A stretch of 64,000 bases of DNA from Volutella citrinella (Eukaryota > Ascomycota > Sordariomycetes > Hypocreales > Nectriaceae): assembly GCA_034401135.1 (NCBI GenBank), contig JAWZSP010000004.1:4402001-4466000 (forward strand), read 5' to 3'. The translations under genes and the position numbers were made by a program. A model generated the notes under the pieces. That model saw only the letters and a list, made by a program, of their open reading frames with translations. It was not told the origin of the DNA and ran no database searches. Positions 11,751 to 24,900 of this stretch are shown in pieces. The number at the start of each line of letters is the position of its first letter. Position 1 is the first letter of the stretch.

Positions 11751-11843
11751 CTGAAAGCTAGCCCGAACAAATGCTAGGTGTGGTCCAAAGGCTCCTCTGA
11801 AAGCTACTAGAGCCCGAACACATCCAGGTGTGGTCCAAAGGCT
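11751..11843. repeat. Two-copy imperfect tandem repeat, about 47 bp unit
   Basis: Copy one (11751-11796) and copy two (11797-11843) both begin CTGAAAGCTA, pass through GCCCGAACA and end in AGGTGTGGTCCAAAGGCT, with a few base changes and a short insertion. The repeat is non-coding. Confidence 0.8.
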
Positions 11844-12203
11844 GTTGCATAACCCAGGGGGCTTGGCTGAGTGACCCGCAATTGGCGTCAGGTCCAATGG
11901 TGGTGGCGCCCGCCCTTTCTCTCTGCCTTGCCCCTCTGCTCTGCTTGAAGAGTGTCGGGCAGGAAGTGTCCCACGATTGTGGGAACGCCGCCCTGCCAGT
12001 ACATGTAGCTGCGTATAGTCGCGTGGTCAGCGGTGGCGCTGACGGCACTGGGCTCCCGCACCCCTCCGACTCCACCACGGGAAAAAGGCGATGAAGTTGA
12101 GAGCGATAACTGCTCCTGGGTCATGGACGCGTGGGGGCTTTGACTTCTGGTGTATTCAGGCCAGCTGCCGATGCCCTCCCAGCAGAACAGGGAGGCATGC
12201 TAA

Positions 12204-12218
12204 CCCCCCCCCCCCCCC
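12204..12218. repeat. Homopolymer run of 15 C
   Basis: Fifteen C in a row just downstream of the MFS gene. The exact length is prone to sequencing error. Confidence 0.85.
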
Positions 12219-12363
12219 GGCTGAGCCTGCTATCGCAACGTCGCTCAGCCTCGCTTCCGGAGGAAAGGACGTAACAGAAGTTGGTATGCATGAGTTGAGA
12301 ATCTGCGCGTAAATCACCGCCTTTTGCAATTTGGTTCGATTCACCTGATACTACGCAATTGCG

Positions 12364-14380
12364 TCAACTACCCTTTCCCTTGATCCTTATCCTCTCTATT
12401 CCAAGACTCGCCAGAAATGCCACGCCTCCAAATGCAATCGACACAAGAAAGGCTACTCCCACTGCATCCCGGAACGACTCTCTCACAGGCCCAAGGAGGC
12501 TGGCTGAGACGACCTTGTGCATGTTCAATCCGCCCGAGGCGACGATGGCGCCCACATCCAGGCCTTCAATCTGTCTGAGCTTCTGGTGCAGAAAGTTTTG
12601 GAACACGTTCTGCGAGATGGACAGCCCAACTGAACCGCCTAGGCTCTGGAACAGGATCACCATTGTTGTGCCGATGGGGATGTCCTCGCCTGGCAGCACT
12701 ACCTGGACCGCTATCAGTGGCACCTGGACGACCATGCCATACCCGAAGCCCGCGAGTACTTGGTAGCCGAACCACTGGCCCAGTGAGCTCGTCCCAGAGA
12801 GTGTGTACAGAAGCCCGCCACCCACGGAGAAGAGGGCGGTCCCTATCCAGAAGGAGGGCACGTAGAGCCCTGTCCAGGTGACGAGGGCGCCTACGATGAT
12901 GGTGGCGATGGAGACGGTGACGCCATGAGGCAAGGTGCTGATTCCGGATCGCAGAGGGTCCCATCCTTTGACTGCCTGGAAGTAGAATGGCAGATGGTAT
13001 GCCTGTGTCATCATGGCCGCCTGCATCAAGGCGCTGACTGCACTGCTGAACAGCACAGTCCGTTGAGACAAGATACGCAACGGCATGAGAGCGCTGGTGA
13101 CATCGGTTAGCTGTGTCCAAGGTGGCTGTACCTGATTTGGGTGTAGGCTTTCTCGAATAGAGCCAATGCCGGGCGGGGAATTCTCTTACTTATCCTTTTG
13201 CCTCCATTGAATCCCTGAAAATAGTACCAGTAGCAGGCCAAAGCCTATGAAGCATCCCCAGACCCGAGAGTCAGACCAAGGATAGACGGCACCTCCCCAC
13301 TGCAGAGCCAGGAACAGGCACACGAATACGCCTGTGAGGATGAGAGCACTCTTCAGTCCAAGGCTGAGGACTTTTTCCTTGAGGGGGTGATTTCCCTTCG
13401 AGGCTACGCCAGACGATGTCGGATAGGAGAGAAACATGAAGACCACGGCGATGAAGCCGAGAGCTGCCCAACAGTTAGTCGTCATCCATGAGCCCGGCGT
13501 TTGGTGAGATGGGACTTGCGCAAGTTGATCCAGAAACAGAACCTCCAAGTGAGCCGCTCGCTGTGCGTAAAGACTCCACCAAGCGATGGACCGGCGACGG
13601 ACGCAATGGCGTAGACGCTCGTCACGATGCTGATCAGTAGTGGGCGCTTCCGCATCTCGACGATGCGCGTCGTCAGAATGAGGGAGCCGCAGAAGAGCCC
13701 GGACGCGCCCAGGCCCGCAACCGCTCGCCCTGTGATGAACATTGGGGAGTTGACGGCGGCGGCACAGAGGATGGAGCCGAGCTCGAAGACGAGGAGGCAG
13801 ACGAAGAAGACCCATTTGAGATTAAAGTAGATATACACCTTGCCGAAAGTTGGTTGGAAGGACATTTGTGCAAGGAGGTAGACGGAGCCATACCACGCTA
13901 CGATGTGTTTTGTTAGCTAGAGATGAGATGCGGTGGGAAGATGTGCTGGGTGAGTTACGCACCGACGTCGCTCAGACTGTTGAAGTCGCTGGTGATTTTG
14001 GGAATGGCGGTTGCTTGAACAGTCAGCTCGAGTTCGAGGCGGGGCAATACGGGCTCATACATATGATGCCATTGTCAAGAGCAACGGTGAAGCATCCAAC
14101 CATGAGAGAGCCCGTCATGAGGATGAGGGCCAGGCCGTGGAGGTAATGCTCGCTGTCGGGGTCATCGTCGGCCGGTTGCGACTGGTCCACCGAAGCAGCC
14201 TTCGCATGGGAAAGTTCCTTCTCGGCATCGCTTGAAGACCCTGGGGACGCACTGTCTTGTCTGCAAGAGATGAGTAAGTCAGCACGTCTCTCCGATGATT
14301 GGGGTGACTTGCTGTGTGGGCGTCGAGGCGACGGCGTCGACGTCTGCCTTAAGATGGGCGTTTGGCTTGGGTTCGTCCAT
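12364..14380 (-). CDS. MFS transporter, DHA14 drug:H+ antiporter type, about 545-575 aa
   Basis: Five exons are clear: 14260-14061, 14013-13963, 13897-13520, 13463-13190 and 13093-12364. Spliced, they read 543 codons of a 14-helix efflux pump, with the signature LDNGIISTAIPKITSDF followed by SLSDVGWYGSVYLL, the GRAVAGLGASGLF helix, the VAGPSLGGVF antiporter motif and FWINLPLGFIAVVFMF. The intron 13519-13464 uses a GC donor (GCAAGT) and is supported by perfect restoration of the INLPLG motif. The N-terminal exon is uncertain: ATG 14380 opens a 32-codon frame (MDEPKPNAHLKADVD) that lacks a good donor in the right phase before the acceptor at 14261. The gene lies divergent to the PKS across 1.6 kb, so export of the polyketide or self-protection is likely by context. 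Confidence 0.82.
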
Positions 14381-15991
14381 TGTACTGTTGCACCCTACAC
14401 CAAGGGCCCCGAGAGAATCATGAAGCGACACTTCCTATTTGTACGCGGTCGCACTGGGGGAAACTAGACAATCGCGGGACGACTTTGATGCACGCTGACA
14501 AGTCTTGGCTACCAGCAAAGGGCGCGCCTTAGTTGCAACGGGCTGTTTGAATGCGCTTCGGGCGGCAAGCAGATTCTAAGCCCTCTCACCGCGACCTTAA
14601 CTTGCGGGAGGGGGCCAGTCACCTATTTGACCAGCCTCACATACTCCCTGAGCATCGCCCGGTTGCGGCCAGGGTCGTCTGAGCCGGGTCGCCCAACGGA
14701 ACATTACGACTTTCAGTCAACGACGGGGGAGCAACGACGCGCGCCTTTGTGCTTGTCTTACGACTTTTTGACATGACATGGTTGGCTGGCGTGTAAGCGG
14801 GCGGATAGACGGGTGCTTTTCTCCGCGTCCCTCATCCGTCTCGACTATGCGTTGGGGTGATTGGCTGTGGACGAGTTCCTTGCGCGCTTCGGCAGGGGGA
14901 CGGCTACGCGAGCAGCGCCTTGCATATTCTAATCTCACCCGCAATGCAACATTACCGGCTCTATCTCATTCCACACGCGGTTCGATGGGGAGGCTAGATG
15001 CCAATCGACTTAGTACGGGGAACGGGCCGGGTGATCGTGGCGCTCCCGGCGTCTTGGCGCGAATAGCGTCTGTTGGAGTTTGACGGCCTTTAAGACTGAA
15101 ACGAAACTACAAACTGAATATCGGCGTTCTGTGGCATAAGCTCCGGTTCACACAAAGTATAGCGGCGAGGTTGCAATCAACCCGATGACAAGACGGCACA
15201 GCTCGACTTGCCGTTCGGTTCTCCTCGCCTGTTGTTGACGGCGGCACAGCACACGGATTTCCCAATCAAGGCCTGACATGGAGCAACTGTTCATGCAACT
15301 GTTCATGCAGACGCAGAAGGATCCGAATCCATTCCTCAAGAACCTACTCACGTCTTACATCGACCATTCACTACTCAAGAAACACATATCCAGCGGCCCG
15401 CAGGTCCGCCATTCCCAGATATCAACCGCATACTTCATCTCCCTGCCGCCCGCCCGCATACACCATGCCACCACGACACTCGCCGATGTCCGCTCATCTA
15501 GGACTTGAACCGCTACTGCCGGATAATGGCGAAACTTGGGGTCGACTTTGGAATACGCACATCACCAGGTCGTGACAAAGCGCCAATGGCGGTCGCTCTT
15601 GGTCTTACAACCCTTACAGCATGTGCGGCGGTCGAACCATTTGTCTTCATTTGGGAATTTCCAGCCCCCAACCCACGATATCTAGACTTATCGTCTCAGC
15701 AACCTTCATCGGATGCTCGACGCTTTGATCCGGCCCAGGCACTTGACCTGCCACATCTAGAAAGCCTCACCGGTCCTACGAGGGGTTTGGAGGGCGTTCT
15801 GGCGAGAGCCGGACATGCCAGGATCGGTGGAGAGACCATTGGCCAGTCGTTCAACCGTGGCACCACTCTCAGGGGCCGGAATCGAGGGTGTAGATGATCA
15901 AGTATAAGTATTGGGCGTCTACAGTGAAAGACTCGCATTCGGCAAGAGACGAAACCGACATGACAACCGCCTCCTCCTTACCTCCCCCACA
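14381..15991. other. Divergent promoter region between MFS transporter and PKS
   Basis: 1.6 kb separating the starts of two divergent genes; it probably carries both promoters and may co-regulate them. A TATA-like TATAAGTA lies at 15903-15910. A small duplication of CAACTGTTCATG occurs near 15284-15308. A plus-strand frame at 15505-15897 has no family features. No transcription-factor gene is present. Confidence 0.55.
15903..15910 (+). promoter_or_regulatory. TATA-like element of the PKS gene
   Basis: TATAAGTA lies 82 bp upstream of the PKS ATG at 15992, a suitable spacing for a short 5' UTR. Motif and position only. Confidence 0.35.
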
Positions 15992-18900
15992 ATGACATCC
16001 ACTTCTTCGCAAACCCCAGCGCCCATTGCCATCATTGGCATGGGTTGCCGGCTTCCCGGGGGCGCAGAGAACCCCGAGAAGTTCTGGGACCTCATTGCAG
16101 AGGGCCGAAGCGCCTGGTCCGACGTGCCCACTGACCGGTGGAACTGGAAGTCGTTCCATCACCCTTACGCGGACGAGCAGGAAGCGCACAACGCCCGCGG
16201 AGGGCACTTTATCCAGCAGGACATTGCAGCCTGGGACGCCAACTTCTTCGGCGTGTCCCCCAACGAGGCCCGGGCCATTGACCCCCAGCAGCGGGTCCTT
16301 CTCGAGACGTCCTACGAGGCGTTGGAGAATGCGGGCATTCCCCTCGAGAGCATCCGCGGCTCTGATACCGCTGTCTACGTGGCCACCTTCAGCCAGGACT
16401 ACGAGACCATGATGATGAAGGATACACATAACCTGGCCAAGTACCATGTGACGGGAACACACAAGGCTATCGTGGCCAACAGGATATCCTATCTCTTTGA
16501 CCTCAAGGGGCCGTCTGTGTCCCTGGACACGGCCTGTTCAGGAGGTCTTGTGGCTCTTCACCAAGCCTGTCAGACTCTACGGTACAGAGAGTCAAAGGTT
16601 GCCCTCGTGGGCGGAACCAACCTGATCCTGTCTCCATCCTTTATGTTTGCCATGAGCTTCCTCAAGTAGGTCAACCCCTGACATATTCCACTACCCTTCA
16701 CACGTTCCGTCTAACAGTCCCAAGTATGCTTAATGACGACGGCAAGAGCTATTCCTTTGATGAACGAGGCTCCGGTTACGGCAGGGGAGAAGGTGTGGCT
16801 ACGCTTGTGCTCAAACGTCTCGACGATGCCATTGCCGATGGGGACCCGATCCGTGCCGTGATACGTGGCTCGGGTGTGAACCAGGATGGAAAGACAAACG
16901 GAATCACATTCCCCAGCGAGGAGTCCCAAGAGATGCTGGCCAGGGCAGTCTACCGCCAAGCAGGCCTGGACCCCCGAGACACAGCCTACGTCGAGGCCCA
17001 CGGGACAGGGACCATTGCCGGCGACAAAATCGAAATGAGCGCCATCCGCAACGTCTTTTGCGGGTCTGATAGGGGCTCCGACCTCTTTGTAGGCAGCGTC
17101 AAGGCTAACATGGGACACCTCGAGTGTACCAGCGGTCTCGCGGCCGTCATCAAGACAGTCATGGCGCTTGAGAAGGGCCTCATTCCATCCGTGCCTAGTC
17201 TGATTAACCTCAAGACTAGTCTGAAGCCGATTGTCGGTGCCGGTATCAAGGTAAGCCGACCAATCTTGCTTGCCTTGCTGTTTCAATGTCTAACCCTGCT
17301 CAGATTCCTCAAAAACTCGAGACCTGGCCGAAGAGTGCCGTTCGACGAGCGTCGGTCCAGAACTTTGGCTTTGGTGGCACAAATGGCCACGTAATTCTAG
17401 AGGCCACTGGTACGCATGCTTGCGCAAACGGGACGTCTCAAGCCCAGGTCGCAAAAGATGTGCCGCGACTGTTCGTCTTTAGTGCCAAGACAAAGGATAG
17501 GTTGAGCTCGAGTATTACCGACCTCCAGCACTGGGTGGCCTCGCGCCAACAGCCCCCTCATCTCGCAGACTTGGCCCACACCCTGGCTCTTCGTCGGAGT
17601 TTGATGGCATGGAGGGGAACTTTTGTCGCCTCCAACGCAGCGGAGCTCGCAATCATGCTGCAGAAACCCAGCGTCCAGAGGTCCGCCAGGTCGCCGCCCG
17701 TCGTCTTCCTATTCACCGGCCAAGGCGCCCAGTGGCATGCCATGGGCCGCGAGCTGCTCCAGATAGCCAGTCCTTCCGTCTTCAGAGACTCCATCCTCAA
17801 GTCGGATGCTGTCCTCAGGGACCTAGGCCTTGCCTGGAGCCTGGAAGACGAGCTCTTGAAGAGCAAGGCGGAGTCGCACATTGACAAGAGCGAATACGCA
17901 CAGCCGGCCAGCACAGCGATCCAAGTCGCCCTAGTTGATCTCTTGAAGAGCTTTGGTATCTCGCCAGAGGCTGTCGTGGGGCATTCCAGCGGTGAAATCG
18001 CTGCGGCGTACGCAGCTGGTGGGTTGACTCACGACGAGGCCCTCACGATTTCGCTTCGAAGAAGCCAAATCGCCGAATGGTGTCGAGAGATGGTGCCGAC
18101 ACAGGGTGCAATGATGGCAGTAGGCTTGGGTGAGTCCCAGGTCCTGCCATATCTTCAGAAGATCGATCCGTCGGTAGGTGATTCCCTTGGTTGGTTGTTT
18201 ATCCAAGATACTAATCTCGTTCCATCAGCGGGGAATTGCATCAGTGGCATGCATCAACAGTCCCCTCAGCACAACAATAACAGGAGACAAGGCTGCTGTT
18301 CAGCAGCTGCGGGAAATTCTCGAGGCGGAATCTGTCTTCAACCGGCTGCTCAAGGTCGATACCGCGTATCACAGCCACCACATGAAAGTGGTTGCCTCGA
18401 GATATCGCGAGGCATTAGGCAGCAGTAAGTCCAACAATCAGATCCGTTGCAGTTACCAGTGCTCACGCAAATCGTTTAGTCAAAGGAGCATCGCTCTCTT
18501 CAGGGGTTCGCTTCTTCTCCTCCGTCACCACCAAGGAGAAGACCTCCGGGTTCGGGTCTGAATATTGGGTCAAGAATCTAGTCTCCCAAGTCCGATTCAG
18601 CGAGGCCCTTGAGACTCTCTGCCAGGACATGCGCCGCGAGAATCAGGGACCACTCAACACAGTCTTTTTCGAGATTGGAGCACACGCAGCTCTGAAGGGT
18701 CCTTTCGGCCAAACGCTCAAAAGCCTCAACTTGCCCGAATTCAGCCACGCGTACAATCCCGTTCTTTTCCGGGGACGGGATGCGCGCCGAACAGTGCTAG
18801 AAGCCGCCGGGAAAGCATTCGAACTTGGGTGTAACGTCAATCTGGAGGCCACTGGCTCCCTCGCAGGTCCACAGAAGCCTTGCTCGGTCATCACCGACCT

Positions 18901-21900
18901 TCCCGTCTACCCCTGGGATCATTCTACTTCATATTGGCACGAATCAAGGCTAAGTAAATCGTATCGCCTGCGCGAATATCCCTACCATGACCTCTTGGGT
19001 CTCCGGCTGGTGTCTGGGAACGCGATAGAGCCAACTTGGCGGCAAATCCTGAGCGTCAACCGTCACCCATGGCTCCGCGACCACGTTATCGACAACTTCA
19101 TGATCTTTCCTGGATCGGGCTACATCTGTATGGCCGTGGAAGCCATCTGCCAGCTTGAAGATTCTGCTCAAACCAAGCACAAGATAAGACACATCAAGCT
19201 GCAGAATGTGCGCTTCATCAAGGCGCTAGTCGTTCCAGACGGTCCGGAGATTGTCGAGGCACACATAACACTCCGCAAAGGGTCGGGGCCGTGGAGAGAC
19301 TTTGTCGTCGCTGCTCTTTCTGCTGATGGCGTATGGTCTGAGCACTGTCGTGGGTCCGTCATGGCGGATTATGGTGCCAAGGTCAACGAAGTCGACGGGT
19401 TTCGCGAACAAGAGTTTGCCGCTGTTGCAAGGGCGGAGTGGCTTCAGGGCGCGATCAATTCATGCAACACCGCCGTTGACCACGACACGATCTATGCTGA
19501 CCTGGAGCGAAATGGAAATCACTACGGTCCTACTTTCGCAGCCATCACTGAGCTCAAGCTTGGAGACAAGCAAGCGGTGGCCACCATCAGAGTTCCAGAT
19601 GTCGCGAAAGAGATGCCTGGGCAGCGTATGCAACCGCATGTCATCCATCCATCCACTTTGGATGCCATCACGCATGTGTTCCTCCCGCTCCAGGCGGCCC
19701 AGAAAGGAAAATCGGGCTCGGTGATGCCCACTTCGATCGGAGAAATGACTCTCTCGCCCGCCATTCCGAACCTGCCCGGCCAGGAACTGCAGACTGCCGT
19801 TGGACTAGCCTCGAGTGGAGCCAGGATTGAAGTGTTCGACTACCAAGACGGATACATCCATTCAAATCCCTTGCTGTCAATGTCAAATGTCGAGATGGTG
19901 ACCGTTGGAGAGGCCCAGCAAGTTGATGAGAAGCAAGTCGACCCTGTACTTCAGCTCGACTGGGAAGAGGACGCCGATTTCTTTTCTGGCCTCTCCTCGA
20001 AGCCCACAACTCCTCCCGGTGACGGAGCTGTCGAGGCCCAGTTGCTACTGGACAAGGCAGCTGCTCTCTACATCAAGGCATTCATCGACAATCCATCCAA
20101 GCCGGACTCGTCTGCTGCAGGCTCGCCGTTCCGCCGCCAACTGGTGGAATGGATGGAGAGCTACAACGCATCAAAGGCGAGCAGAATCCTCATGGAGGAC
20201 ATCTCCCCCGCTTCGGCGATTGAAATCGCTGCCGAGGCTCAACATTTCGGTGTTGAAGGCGAGCTAGTTTCTCTCATCGGCCAAAATCTGTCCAGCTTAA
20301 TCTGCGACAGCCTAGACCCGATGCCCTTTCTCTTCGAGCATGACAGGCTGGCTAGCGTGGAGAATCGGATGGAGACGTTCTGTCGCCTGCAGCAGCATGT
20401 TGGCCAGTATCTATCGTCGTACGCTTTGAAGAAGCCCGTGGTGAAGATATTGGAGGTCCAGGCAACAACAGGCAACATAACAAGTGCGGTGATCAATGCG
20501 CTGAAAGGGCGTAAAGTTGAGTCTTATGATGTTACCAGCTCATCACAGGCCGTATTGGACAAATTGGATGAGCAGGTTTCCGGGCTCGAAGAGAGGATCG
20601 CGTTCAAGCTGCTCGACCTCAACCAGGATCCATCAACGCAGGGCTTCAGCGACGGCTTATACGACGTCATTATCTTCAACAATGCGCTGCACGTTTCGGA
20701 ATCTCTTGCCTTGGTTCTGGCGAATGCGAGAAAGCTCTTGGTTCCCGGAGGTGTGCTTGTCATGGCAGGAGTAACTGACCTTTCCCCATCATTCAATCTC
20801 ATGTTTGGCGCGCTTGACAGCTGGTGGACAGGTAGGAAGGCCATTGCACGACTCTCCTTTCGACATGTGCTAACATTCACACAGGAGGACACTCAAAACA
20901 GCTGCCGTACCCATCGCCTAGCGAGTGGGCACAAGCGCTCTCCCAGAACTCCTTCAGCGAGCCTGAACCAGCTACGAAGGCTTTCGACAGAGTAGGACAG
21001 ACGTGCTACTGTGTCGTAGCCACTGCACTGGGCTCATCAAATCGACCACCCCTTCCGATTCAAATCATTCCAGATGTAGGACAAAAGCTTCTCGGCCAAG
21101 CTCAGCAGTTGTCTTCCATACTAGCCAATGGTGCAACTTCCGTCTCAATTGCTTCCACAATCCCTCGAGATTCCGTTGATACTGAGAACTTATACGTGAT
21201 TCTCGATGAGGGCACAGAGCCATTGCTGAGAAGTCCCACAAACGAGACCTTCACACACGTCAAGTCTCTTGCCCTCAACGCCAAGTACATATTGTGGATT
21301 AGCATGAGAGCGGATGGACGCAACTCACTCTCCGAGGCTGACATGAACATGTCGCTCGGTTTCACGCGGGTGGCCCGCAGAGAGAACGATGGCCTGAAGC
21401 TCATCTCGCTCATCGTCAAGCAAGACATCGGTGATTACTCCGAGTTGTTTGATGTTGCCAGTCGCATTATCCGCATCTCGTTTCAGCAGGAGAGAGCCCA
21501 CGACTGGGAGCACGAGTACGAGTACAGCGGCGGAAAGGTTCTCATTCCCCGCATGCGGACATCCAAGCGCTATGAAAAATGGTCGCTCGGCAATCAGCAC
21601 AAGGACGTCACGGAGTCGACCGCATACTTTGACCCTGAGAGGCCGCTGAGGTTGGAGCTGGAGGCTCCAGGCGTGCTGAGCAGTCTGAGGTTCACCGATG
21701 AGAAACCACGCGGCCCGTTGCGGCCAGATGAAGTCAAAGTTGAAGTCAAGTCGTACGGCATCAACAGCAGAGATGTTGATGCTGTGCTCGGCCACCTCGA
21801 TGAATTTTCCAAGGGACTCACCGTTTCTGAATGGGCTGGCATCATTACCAACGTGGGGTCCGAAATGCGAGGAACGTGGAAGGTAGGCGATCGTGTGTGC

Positions 21901-24900
21901 GGCCTCGGAGCCTCCCAATCATTCTCCAGCGCTCCTCGATTTCGACGTTCGGATCTGGTTCGCCACTTGCCTCCATCCATGTCGTTCAGCGACGCGACCT
22001 CGTCCTTGTATGCCTTCACAGCGGCGTACCACGCTCTGAATGGCATCGCCAGGCTCGAAACAGGCCAATCCATCCTCATCCACGCCGCAGATGAGCCGCT
22101 AGGCCAGGCTGCGGTGGTCTTCTCGCAGCTTATCGGAGCCGAGATCTTTGCCACAGTTCGAGATATGGCGGCAAGCAACTTCCTCCTCAATGAGATGCGC
22201 CTCCCCGAAAGCCACATCTTCTCGAGCCAGTCCGCCAACTTCCGGCAAGGCATCAGCAGACAGACCAACGGCGCCGGGGTCAACGTTATCCTGGGCTCGG
22301 TTGACGAAGCTTGGTTTGTCGACAGCTGGGCAAGCATCGCTCCTTTTGGAACTTTCATCGACACTCGCCAATCTGGCCGGGGCCAGTTCATCGCCGCCCC
22401 GTCTGGGAAGAATGCTGTGCTTACCTCGCTCGATCTGGGATTGCTCATTCATCACCGGCCTGCGGCCGTTGGAAAGGCCATGGACAGCGTCATAACGCTG
22501 TTTGAGAACCGGTTGCTGAAGCCACCAACTCCACTCAGTTGCTTTTCCATCAGCAGCATCGAAGACACGTTCCGTCGTGTATCCAGAGGCCAGATATTTG
22601 GTAAGATTGTGTTGGAAGTCAATGACGGTGCCTTGGTCAAAGCGACTGCTCCACGGCCTACTGCAGTGCAATTCCCTACAGACGCAGCATATGTCGTCGC
22701 TGGAGGCCTCGGAAGCGTCGGCCGCAGGATCTGTCTTATGCTTGCCAAGCGAGGAGCGAAGCACATTGTAGCTCTCAGCAGAAGCGGTAAGGCATCTCGA
22801 AATGGAGAGGCGCTAGAGTCGCAACTCGAGGCCCTTGGTGCAAAGCTCCATCTACCTGCTTGTGACATCACGGATGAGGGGAGAGTCAAAGAAGTCGCAG
22901 CCTGGTGCATAGGCAACCTCCCTCCGGTGAGAGGCGTCGTACAATCTGCGACTGTGTTCAAGGTTCGTGCATTATTTCCACCCCTCCAGGAACAGAAATG
23001 CTGATTCACAGCATAGGATCGATCACTAGAACAAATGGACGCCAATCTGTTCAATGATGCTGTCCGTCCAAAACGATCTGGCACCCTGAATCTTGACGCA
23101 GCCTTTGCAGGTGATGCCCTCGACTTTTTCGTCATGCTCTCTTCGGCGTCACTGGCACTTGGAAACAAAGGTAAGAATTCCCATTGCCAGTTCTATACCT
23201 TGGGAACTCTCGCCCAGATCACTGACGCATATTCCAGGACAAGCACATTACAATACCGGTAATGCATTTGAAGTAGGCTTTGCGCTCCAGAAGCGAGCAG
23301 CCGGCTCGAGAACTCATTACACCTCGATAATGCCCGCACTAATTGCTGAATCCGGATCCGATCTCTCGTCTCCGGGGCTGAGAGACATCCTACTTCGTCA
23401 GGGTGCCACCACCATCACGTTCGAAGAGGTCATCGGAATGGTTGAATACACCATGAGTGACCAGGCGCCCAAGGATGGCTTCTCGCAGCTTGTCGTCGGT
23501 ATCGACGCAGACAAACTCCTAGATGACGGGACGCTGAACCTCCGTTGCTTTATTGAACTGCGAGACACGAACAAGACCAAGGACCCTGCTGCGCCACGTG
23601 GCACGCAAGAGAGCCTGGACAACAAGATTGCTTCCGCCGAGGGCCCCGACGAAATGCGTCAGGTCGTTTTCAAGGCGGTGGAAGGCAAGATTCAGGAGCT
23701 TATTGCCATACCCTCGGATGACCTCCGTCCAGATGTGCCCATTTCTGATTTTGGTATTGACTCCTTGGTCGCCATCGAGATCAAAAACTGGATCGTTCGG
23801 GCATTCGAAGCGCCGTTGCAAACGTCACAGATTCTCGACGCGCCAAGCATACTAAAACTTTCCGAGACCATCATGGGCAAGTCGGCTTTGATCTGTCGCA
23901 AGGATGCCGAACACGCCGTTGGCAATGAGAATGAGAGTGGCAGTGCTGTGCCAGTCGCCAAAGTTGAGGAGAGGAGCGACCTATCAGTGGCACTCCGCAA
24001 GCCGAAACATGATCTGGGATGCTGCCGAGCATCAGAAGAGCCGCCGGTGTACCCGCTTCTAGACCTCGACACCGTTCTTGATATGTACTTGGGTGCGATC
24101 AAGCATCTACTCTCGCCTGAGCAACTGGTTCATATGAACGGGCTCCTCTCAGAGCTCAGAGACCCTGCAGGTCTCGGCCGGAAGCTTCATGCTAGACTGA
24201 TGGAACGCTTCGTGGATCCCGCCATCGACAACTGGCTTTTCAAGCCATACTTGGAGACAATCTTCACTGGGCGCAACTACCCAGTCTCTCCTTTCAGCAC
24301 CATCGCGGGTGGCCATGTATTGAGCAAGTTCCCCCACAGGCAGGCTGAGAGAGCGGCCATCATCAGCACGGCAGCGCTCGAGTTCAAGCATAAACTGGAG
24401 GCTGGGCAGGTACAGCCGGCGGTCATCGGAGGTCGCCCTCAGTGCGCGTATATGCATGGGTGGCTCTTCAACGCATTCAGAGAGCCTGTCGTTGGTATCG
24501 ATGAGATGCGCAAGATGCCGTCGCAGGACTACATTGCCGTGCTCAGGCGAGGGCATCTCTTCAGAGTCAATCTCACGACCGATGACGGGAAGGCTGTGCC
24601 GTTTCAGAGGCTCGAGGCAATGTTCCAAGCTATCCTAGATGCAGTGCAGGACGACGTCTGGGCGGGAATCCTTACTGCTGATGAACGTGATTCGTGGGCC
24701 GAGGTAGGTTGGATGTCTTCTATTAACCCTTACGTGTCTCGGGGCATATTTGCTAACTCTACATCTAGATGAGACAATTGGTCAAGGAAATCAGCCCAGA
24801 GAATGAGAAGTACCTTGCAATGGTCGAGGGGTCCGCCTTTGTGATCAGCTTGGATGATGGCTCGCCAAATGATGCGAAGGAGCGGATGGAGCGGATGCTT

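Larger units (their letters stand above)
9792..12363. other. Gene-free 2.6-kb spacer before the secondary-metabolite locus
   Basis: No frame on either strand combines an ATG, sensible codon use and splice sites. The stretch contains a (GT)7 tract, a pair of about 47-bp direct repeats (11751-11843) and a run of 15 C (12204-12218), listed separately. It marks the border between the hypothetical gene on the left and the MFS transporter gene. Confidence 0.55.

Noticed and set aside
15498..15520. Minus-strand GGTTCAAGTCC resembling a tRNA B box
   Set aside because: The T-stem does not pair and no A box or acceptor stem can be built around it.
15505..15897. 130-codon plus-strand frame in the MFS-PKS promoter region
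   Set aside because: No family features and no splice support; it also overlaps open frames on the other strand, as is common in GC-rich DNA.
15911..15991. Upstream extension of the PKS start
   Set aside because: It begins with TTG and contains no in-frame ATG before 15992, where the conserved N-terminus begins a few residues later.
21594..22448. Long antisense frame opposite the PKS ER region
   Set aside because: It mirrors codon structure of the PKS and has no protein-family features.
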